From NCBI GenBank assembly GCA_034421095.1, contig DAOUKR010000036.1:36150-100149 (forward strand): a DNA stretch of 64,000 nt. The letters run 5' to 3'. The notes beneath the pieces were generated by a model that ran no database searches, was not told where the DNA came from, and saw nothing but the letters and a program-made list of their open reading frames with translations. Below, piece by piece: positions 58,811 to 64,000 of the stretch; within the stretch, counting starts at the first letter, position 1, and every line of letters starts with the position of its first letter. The translations under genes and the position numbers were made by a program. The DNA is from JAGWBG01 sp034421095 (GTDB lineage: Bacteria; Chloroflexota; Dehalococcoidia; Lucifugimonadales; JAGWBF01).

Positions 58811-58958
58811 CGTCATTCCGAGCGTAGCGAGGAATCCAAGGACACTCTGAAAAACCGTCATTCCGGTCGTACCTCCGGTAGATTCGCCGTGGCGAACCTT
58901 GAGCCGGAATCCATATGCCCGCACCCCTAGACTCCGGCCTTCGCCGGAGTGACGATAT
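58811..58958. repeat. Cluster of GTCATTCC-type dispersed repeats
   Basis: Three units follow one another between the duplicated-domain gene and a CaiB gene. The first is GTCATTCCGAGCGTAGCGAG then GAATCC (58812-58837). The second, at 58857-58921, begins GTCATTCCGGTC and ends GAGCCGGAATCC around a TTCGCC...GGCGAA stem. The third, at 58931-58952, is ACTCCGGC-cttc-GCCGGAGT. Same family as the other intergenic repeats; no gene. A likely transcript stop for neighbours. Confidence 0.7.
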
Positions 58959-58962
58959 AGGT

Positions 58963-60198
58963 CTAGTCAAAAACACCCTCGATAGCACACTCCGCCAACT
59001 CATCATCCGACATGCCTAAAATATCCCGCAGAACATAGTCCTGGTCCGCTCCGAATACCGGCGCACCCTGGACAGCACCGCCCGGAGTACGAGACAGCTT
59101 GTACGGGGCGCTTTCGATGGTGCGGAGGACACCTTGATCGTCCGGAACCTGACGGAAAAACCCACGCTCCTTTAGCTGCGGGTCATTCTGTAACTCTACT
59201 CCAGATTGAACCACTCCAGCAGAGACACCGGCCTCCTGGAGCAGGTGCATGACTTCCTCCGAAGTATGCTCCGCGGTCCAGGATTCCACCAGGCGGTCCA
59301 GCTCGTCTGCCTTCCTTTGACGGCCCTGTGCCGTGGCGTAGCAATTATTCACGGCCCAGGACGGGCTACCAATAGCCTGAACGAAAGCGCTCCATTCGTC
59401 ATCGGTAAACACCGTGATGGCCACCCAACGTTCATCACCTTTGCATCTGTAGACGCCATGAGGAGCACCGCTGCCATAAGGGAGACGGTTGCCAGTCCTT
59501 TGGACGGCACCACCCCGGTTGTTCACGCTAAGATCCAGAAAGAGGGTCTCCATAAGGGCGGAGAGGGCCTCGAACTGGGACAGGTCTATCCACTGACCCT
59601 GGCCAGTGCGCGCCCTGTGAATAAGGGCAAGCAGCACGGCCTGAGCGCCCGACATACCGCCAACGGCGTCGCAGTAGGCACTGGCAGGTCCGCTGGGGTC
59701 GGTGTCGGGGAATCCTGTGAGGTACGATAGCCCAGACCATGCCTGGAGAGTCTGCCCGTAGCTGACAAAGTCCTTCCAGGGCCCGGTGCGGCCCAGACCG
59801 GACATACTGAGCATGATGATGTCTGGCTTTATTTGGCGCAGGCTCTCATAGTCCATCCCCCACCGGGGCATAACGCGGCCGCTGAAGTTCTCGGCCACCA
59901 CGTCTGACACTGCCACCAGTCGTTTGGCTATGGCGATGCCCTGAGGTGTCCGCATGTTGAGGGACAGGGAGAGCTTGCCCACGTTCCAGTTGTGGCGCTG
60001 GCCTATCCCCCGGGGAGTCTGGGGCGCAGGTCCTCCTGCAACGGCCAAGGCAAAATTGGACTCAATCTTGATAACCTCGGCCCCCTGGTCTGCCAGTATC
60101 CGGGTAGCGGAGGGGCCGGCGTGAATCCACGTAAAGTCCACAACGCGGATGCCTCGCAGAGCGTAGCGCCCATCTACTTCCGATGGGTTAGTAGTCAT
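58963..60198 (-). CDS. CaiB/BaiF CoA-transferase (family III), second of pair
   Basis: About 411 residues from ATG 60198. The family III CoA-transferase pattern is clear: LRGIRVVDFTWIHAGPSATR, ILADQGAEVIKIES, then RHNWNVGKLSLSLNMRTPQG, DVVAENFSGRVMPRWGMDYE and MLSMSGLGRTGPWKDFVSYG, with HRARTGQGQWIDLSQFEALS. These enzymes move CoA between a carboxylic acid and an acyl-CoA, often for carnitine-, oxalate- or aromatic-type substrates. It follows its paralogue by 16 bases; together they may form a heteromer. GGAT precedes the ATG. Confidence 0.92.
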   Translation of the reverse strand: MTTNPSEVDGRYALRGIRVVDFTWIHAGPSATRILADQGAEVIKIESNFALAVAGGPAPQTPRGIGQRHNWNVGKLSLSLNMRTPQGIAIAKRLVAVSDVVAENFSGRVMPRWGMDYESLRQIKPDIIMLSMSGLGRTGPWKDFVSYGQTLQAWSGLSYLTGFPDTDPSGPASAYCDAVGGMSGAQAVLLALIHRARTGQGQWIDLSQFEALSALMETLFLDLSVNNRGGAVQRTGNRLPYGSGAPHGVYRCKGDERWVAITVFTDDEWSAFVQAIGSPSWAVNNCYATAQGRQRKADELDRLVESWTAEHTSEEVMHLLQEAGVSAGVVQSGVELQNDPQLKERGFFRQVPDDQGVLRTIESAPYKLSRTPGGAVQGAPVFGADQDYVLRDILGMSDDELAECAIEGVFD

Positions 60199-60214
60199 AT
60201 TTTCTATCCGGCCT

Positions 60215-61459
60215 TCAGTAGATTCCCTGAATAACAGACGCGTTGGCAAGGGCCTCCATCTCCTCAGTGGAGAGACCTAGCTCGCTCCCGTACACCTCGG
60301 CGTTATACTGCCCGATGGTCGGTGCAGCGCTTCTCAGCTTCCAGGGCGAAAGGGCCAGTTTATAAGGCGCACCGGAATGAACGAAGGTAGATCCCAACTC
60401 CGCGTGGTCTACCCTGGTGAAGAAATCCCGGCCCCATAGCTGGGGATTGGCCAGCAATTCTTCCGGCGTTGCCACAGGTCCCCAGGGATGATGGCGGGAC
60501 TGCCCCCACTCCGCAATCTCCTTACGCGTGTGCCCCAACGCCCAAGCCTCAATCAGATGCTCGATGTGACTCGAATGCTCACCTCTCAGAATGAATCGGT
60601 CGTTGTACTTTTCATCCATCAGATCCCCTGCCATGCCATCCTCAGCCATCCATGCACGCAGGTCATCCCAAGCCTGATGAGTATTGGTGGTGATACTCGC
60701 GTAACCGTCCTTGCACTTCCAGGTAGCCACGAACTGCCCACCGTGCCGGAAGCCACACCGAACGGCAGGAGTACCCTCGTAGAGGTAGGCAATGTTGACG
60801 TGCTCAGTGGTGGCGGCCACCGCCTCCTGCATGGAGACATCCACATACTGACCCCGACCGGTATTTAACCGGTCGTAGATGGCGATGAGGGTAGCGATAA
60901 AAGCACGGTTGGATGCGGTATGGTAGGCTTGAGACCCCCAGAGCCGGTTTGGGGGGGTATGGGGCCACCCAGTGACGTACATGTAACCGCCCATTGCAAA
61001 CCCTACCAGGTCCGACGCCTTATAATCTTTATAAGGCCCCGTCTGACCGAATGGCGTAATTGAAACGTATATAAGACCCTGATTCTGAGCGCTCAGGTCA
61101 CTGTAGCCGATTCCGAGAGAGTCAAGGATGCCGGGTCGGCAGGTCTCCAGGAGCACGTCAGCCTTTCCAGCCAGCCTGAGAAGCAGGTCCGCACCAGGAG
61201 CCGTAGTGAAGTCCAGGGTAATGCTGCGCTTGTTAGAGTTGAACTGGTGCCAGTAGAGGCTCCGCTCAGGACCAGGCTCGTCGTGGACAAAGGGGCCTAT
61301 GTCTCGCATGGGGTCTCCGCCCACGGGCTCTACTTTGATTACGTCGGCTCCCATGTCTGCCATGAGCTTCCCACAGTACACTCCCAGCGGACCTGACAAA
61401 TCCAATACTCGGTAACCGCTAAGGGGTTGCTCCCCCACGTGGGACTGGCTTTGGAGCAA
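60215..61459 (-). CDS. CaiB/BaiF CoA-transferase (family III), first of pair
   Basis: 414 residues with LSGYRVLDLSGPLGVYCGKL, MADMGADVIKVEPVGGDPMR, FNSNKRSITLDFTTAPGADL, DVLLETCRPGILDSLGIGYS, VSITPFGQTGPYKDYKASDL and NTGRGQYVDVSMQEAVAATT. TTG start with GGAGG at good spacing. The catalytic Asp of the family lies in the central region, around GDL/VGFAM. With the second CaiB gene and the dienelactone hydrolase, SDR-like and VOC genes, it suggests catabolism of a carboxylate via CoA esters. The gene that would start the transcript further upstream is absent; a 425-base gap follows. Confidence 0.92.
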   Translation of the reverse strand: MLQSQSHVGEQPLSGYRVLDLSGPLGVYCGKLMADMGADVIKVEPVGGDPMRDIGPFVHDEPGPERSLYWHQFNSNKRSITLDFTTAPGADLLLRLAGKADVLLETCRPGILDSLGIGYSDLSAQNQGLIYVSITPFGQTGPYKDYKASDLVGFAMGGYMYVTGWPHTPPNRLWGSQAYHTASNRAFIATLIAIYDRLNTGRGQYVDVSMQEAVAATTEHVNIAYLYEGTPAVRCGFRHGGQFVATWKCKDGYASITTNTHQAWDDLRAWMAEDGMAGDLMDEKYNDRFILRGEHSSHIEHLIEAWALGHTRKEIAEWGQSRHHPWGPVATPEELLANPQLWGRDFFTRVDHAELGSTFVHSGAPYKLALSPWKLRSAAPTIGQYNAEVYGSELGLSTEEMEALANASVIQGIY

Positions 61460-61884
61460 GGATTAGCCTCCTGGACCTTCGGGCTGACGCCGCACACATC
61501 GAGCTTCCCGTGCCCGGATTACTGACCACCTGGTAAACATATCCCCGGCTTCAATGCGGCGAGTATAGCACCGCCCTTATACGTCGTCAACAACGCTTTC
61601 AGTCCCGCAGGACCCTTAATGTCCTTCCCAACGGAACTAAGCCATCCCGTCTTTCCGAGGAGCGTCCCGGCCCGGCGGGCAAGAGTGAAGAAGAATGTAG
61701 GGACGACGCCTGAAGATAACCTGCCTCTGTATATTCTTCGCCCCGCGGGTTTACCTAGAGCGGAGACGGAGGGTTGCATCCGGCGAGAAGAAAATAGGGA
61801 TATTCCGAGGGGAATGACCGTTGTGTCTTCCATATCCTGAGATTTAAGATAAGATAGGATGTATGGTACATCGGGAGGTGAGAC
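61460..61884. other. Gene-free gap
   Basis: 425 bases without a supported gene. Short open frames exist on both strands but have no ribosome site or recognisable family. Mixed codon pattern, no clear hairpin or repeat. The promoter for the minus-strand CaiB run and for the NYN gene should lie here, but no strong box stands out. Confidence 0.4.
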
Positions 61885-62862
61885 TTGCCGGATAGCCAGA
61901 TAGGGGTCCTGATTGACTACGAAAACGTCGGCCTGGGTTCTATTCGTTCCTTATTTGATCAGCTATCGGATATGGGACGGATCATCATCAAGCGTGCATA
62001 CGCCGATTGGTCCAAAGCATCCTCCCAAAGTACCCAAATGCTTGAGTTTGGCATAGAAGCGAAGCACTATTTTCATGCCACGAACTCCGGTAAAAATGCC
62101 AGCGATATATGCCTTGCAATAGACGCCATAGACCTACTTCACCGGTCTCCCGTTGATACCTTTGTCATCGTATCCTCGGACACCGACTTCGTGCCGTTGG
62201 TGAGCGCCCTGAGGGCCGCGGGCAAGACCGTTATCGGAGCGGGCCATCGGGCGGTAGTATCTCCGGCTCTGGTGCGCTCATGCGACAGGTATGTCTATCT
62301 GGACTCGGACAAACCTACGGCCCAGACTCATTCCACCCTGAAGAAGCAGGCTGAATCACTGCTGGTGCGCGCTGTGGAGGCGTCCACAGACGAACTGGGG
62401 CAGGTTGTAGCGGCCAAGCTGCATAATACCATGCTGCGAATGGACCCCAGCTTCAACTTCAAGGCCCTGGGACACAGGACGTTCACCCACTTCCTGGACT
62501 CTACACCCCTGGTAACCTTGCACCGTCCCACAGGAAGAAGAAGCGGTGACGTGCTGGTTGAGCTTACCGGGGGCCAGACTCATAGGGACGAAAGACCCAG
62601 AGAGGGCAGCGTACCTTCGACCGGCGAGTTGTGGGACACACGAGTGGACGCCGCCTGGTCCAGCATAAGTGACGACCCCATCTCCGGCTCCAAGGCTGCT
62701 GCAGAGGCGGCAAAGGCCCTGGGGGCTCAAAATATCAGGTCTTCTCGTTACAAAACCCTACAGGGTATCCTGGATGCCAGCGAGCTTCTGCGTGGGCGGT
62801 GGGCCAGAAAGGGTAACACTATCCTGCGACGCATTTTACCCGCACGGATCCCGGGTAGGTAG
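61885..62862 (+). CDS. NYN-domain protein with C-terminal OST-HTH/LOTUS-like region
   Basis: 325 residues. The PIN-like NYN nuclease domain has QIGVLIDYENVGLGSIRSLF, then IEAKHYFHATNSGKNASDI and VDTFVIVSSDTDFVPLVSAL; the Asp residues of these motifs form the metal site. It is followed by a small helical domain (ESLLVRAVEASTDELGQVVA, KALGHRTFTHFLDSTPLVTL) typical of OST-HTH/LOTUS and a repeat-like second helical part at the C-terminus. LabA-like proteins of this type are presumed ribonucleases or RNA-binding proteins. TTG start with GGGAGG six bases upstream. Confidence 0.9.
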   Translation: MPDSQIGVLIDYENVGLGSIRSLFDQLSDMGRIIIKRAYADWSKASSQSTQMLEFGIEAKHYFHATNSGKNASDICLAIDAIDLLHRSPVDTFVIVSSDTDFVPLVSALRAAGKTVIGAGHRAVVSPALVRSCDRYVYLDSDKPTAQTHSTLKKQAESLLVRAVEASTDELGQVVAAKLHNTMLRMDPSFNFKALGHRTFTHFLDSTPLVTLHRPTGRRSGDVLVELTGGQTHRDERPREGSVPSTGELWDTRVDAAWSSISDDPISGSKAAAEAAKALGAQNIRSSRYKTLQGILDASELLRGRWARKGNTILRRILPARIPGR

Positions 62863-63290
62863 AAAGGTCCTCTAAGCCGGCCTTCCCAAGACACGGGCTA
62901 CGTTTCACATGGTGTCCAAAATTTCCTTCTCCCCTGGCGGGGGAAAGTTAGGATTGGGAGGTCACCGTGTCACATGCTCACCGCTGAATTACTGGCCGTC
63001 CCCTCAAAGCACGGGCTTCATTAGCCCGGGCAACCGTTCGAGCTCTATTTGGGATGAGTGGGCTTTTCGGCGACCTGATATGACCAAAGTTCGGTGGATC
63101 TGCCCCACTCGGAACAGCCCTGTGAGGGAATTCCCCCATATAACTAAAGATACAAGTCCGCAATTCGGTCTTGAAGGGCCCAACTCGACCTCCCAAGAGT
63201 ACCGAAGAACTTCGCCCCGGATTTGCACCCGCCATGAAAGGTGACGGAAACGTAATCGTAACCCTTTGGTAGCCTGTAGGTCGGCGAGGC
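62863..63290. other. Gene-free region with one small hairpin
   Basis: 428 bases without a supported gene. A hairpin (CGGGCT-tcatt-AGCCCG, about 63012-63028) and a short CCCCTGGCGGGGGA run near 62933 are visible. A frame of 125 codons runs on the minus strand (62978-63355) but overlaps the next small gene and looks like no protein I recognise. Possibly degenerate sequence or non-coding RNA. Confidence 0.4.
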
Positions 63291-63291
63291 G

Positions 63292-63474
63292 TTAACCACG
63301 GGATCGGACTGTCCAAAATAGGTTCAAAGCAACCATGGCTGCCGCGACAAACCATAGTAGGGTGTCTAGCGCGGGACTGAACCGCAGTCCTAATCCCAGC
63401 CCGAAGTAGGAAATGACAACCGCCAGCTCGAACAGTAGAATAGTAACGGCTATTCTGGCTGTCGTAGCTATCAT
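63292..63474 (-). CDS. Small two-helix membrane protein
   Basis: About 60 residues from MIATTARIAV: helix 1 AVTILLFELAVVISYFGLGL, short turn, helix 2 LDTLLWFVAAAMVALNLFWT, then a positive C-terminus (VRSRG). No family recognised. It may be a real small membrane protein, but the evidence is only the hydrophobic pattern; no good ribosome site is seen. Confidence 0.35.
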   Translation of the reverse strand: MIATTARIAVTILLFELAVVISYFGLGLGLRFSPALDTLLWFVAAAMVALNLFWTVRSRG

Positions 63475-63743
63475 CTCACAACTATTCCACCAAACCCATT
63501 TCTCAGTCGACACACAAGACTGAGCTACTCTTGGGCGGTCGTTGGATACAACCCAGGTAAAAGTCAGGGACCGACGAATGGTTGTAGGCCAGCTAATGCC
63601 TCAGCGCGATTGGTTATTCCTCGGTTTTCGCTTTCGGCGATGTAGTGGGCGCGAATAGAGGGTGCTAGAGTCTACTGTGGGTATTCCAAGAGCTAGCCGC
63701 TCCGCTGCAGCATGGACGAGACAAGCATGGAGACAAATAGCCT

Positions 63744-64000
63744 ATGGTCAACATTTGGGTGATATTGGGCTTTGCCGTGTACTTTGGCATTCTGATCGGG
63801 ATTGCGGTGGTGGGCGCTCGCCGGATGCGGAACATGGCGGACTACACACTCGGCGGGCGGCGACTGAGCAGTTTCACTGCGGCGCTGAGCACCGGGTCGT
63901 CAACGACGAGCGCATGGACAATGCTGGCACTGCCGGCACTGGCCTTCACGGGAGGACTTGTCGAGTTGTGGGTGCCAGTCTGCGCAGCCATCGGTGTCTG
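63744..64000 (+). CDS. Sodium/solute symporter (SSS family), 5' part
   Basis: The gene runs off the window; 85 residues are visible. MVNIWVILGFAVYFGILIGI is the first transmembrane helix, followed by RRMRNMADYTLGGRRLSSFT, AALSTGSSTTSAWTMLALPA and GGLVELWVPVCAA, the usual SSS/PutP opening with the DYxLGGR motif. It couples sodium entry to uptake of proline, pantothenate or a similar solute. PutP-like is likely; the substrate cannot be read. The 230 bases upstream hold no gene. Confidence 0.85.
   Translation, partial: MVNIWVILGFAVYFGILIGIAVVGARRMRNMADYTLGGRRLSSFTAALSTGSSTTSAWTMLALPALAFTGGLVELWVPVCAAIGV

Noticed and set aside
61519..61833. 104-codon minus-strand frame before the NYN gene
   Set aside because: No convincing start signal or family; the overlapping plus-strand frame is equally open.
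62978..63355. 125-codon minus-strand frame in the sparse region
   Set aside because: No ribosome site, no recognisable domain and an amino-acid mix rich in Arg/Pro/Ser typical of non-coding GC-rich DNA; left as unannotated.
1..64000. CRISPR array, prophage, integrase or complete insertion sequence
   Set aside because: No regularly spaced identical repeats, no phage structural genes, and no transposase or integrase reading frame were seen on either strand.

Overview
The window reads as a chromosomal piece of a moderately GC-rich, free-living bacterium. The best guess is a member of the Chloroflexota close to the Dehalococcoidia or SAR202 lineages. This is inferred from the gene mix: an F420-type luciferase-like oxidoreductase, paired CaiB/BaiF CoA-transferases, DUF1800, a GldA/F/G-type ABC system, M20 amidohydrolases, formamidase, LutABC and a probable selenoprotein. 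No ribosomal RNA or marker gene is present to confirm it. TTG and GTG starts with good Shine-Dalgarno sites are common. The window starts inside one acyl-CoA synthetase and ends inside a sodium/solute symporter.

Layout. 1-2.2 kb: two overlapping acyl-CoA ligases. 2.2-4.6 kb: dispersed repeats, a wrecked iron-binding protein gene and an intact two-domain iron-type ABC permease. 4.6-7.2 kb: an AIM24-like protein, tRNA-Thr(CGT), a zinc alcohol dehydrogenase pseudogene and an LLM oxidoreductase. 7.2-10.1 kb: a zinc/manganese ABC importer (binding protein, ATPase, permease) behind a clear promoter and palindromic operator. 10.3-15.1 kb: an unknown protein, then tyrA-aroA-gmk-lipA. 15.4-17.3 kb: a small unknown and an amidohydrolase. 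17.3-22.4 kb, minus strand: radC, rsmI, a thioredoxin-like protein, metG and a polyprenyl diphosphate synthase. 22.6-27.7 kb, plus strand: a tight five-gene run of an Asp-box propeller, an alpha/beta hydrolase, a peroxiredoxin with UGA at its active-site position, DUF1800 and an NHL propeller.

27.7-36.3 kb, minus strand: GH63-like hydrolase and GT4 transferase, cinA, and a GldA-GldF-GldG-DUF4340 transporter set. 36.6-41.9 kb, plus strand: speD and an agmatinase-type ureohydrolase, a site-2 protease with CBS domains, cysteine desulfurase, a lipoprotein and a polyprenol-kinase-like membrane protein. 41.9-50.8 kb: twin M20 amidohydrolases, glycerate kinase, a HEPN/MNT pair, lutA-lutB-lutC and three small orphan genes. 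50.9-61.5 kb: a catabolic, repeat-rich stretch with formamidase, an MFS carrier, a double nitroreductase, VOC, dienelactone hydrolase, an SDR lacking its catalytic residues, two unknowns and two CaiB/BaiF transferases. 61.9-64 kb: a NYN-domain protein, a sparse region, a small membrane protein and the symporter start.

The most interesting single observation is the probable selenocysteine peroxiredoxin at 24635-25111. Others are the 20-bp tandem duplication that frameshifted the iron-binding protein gene, a 154-bp element with terminal inverted repeats next to a stop codon, the SDR that has lost its Ser-Tyr-Lys residues, and a probable leaderless glycerate kinase gene.
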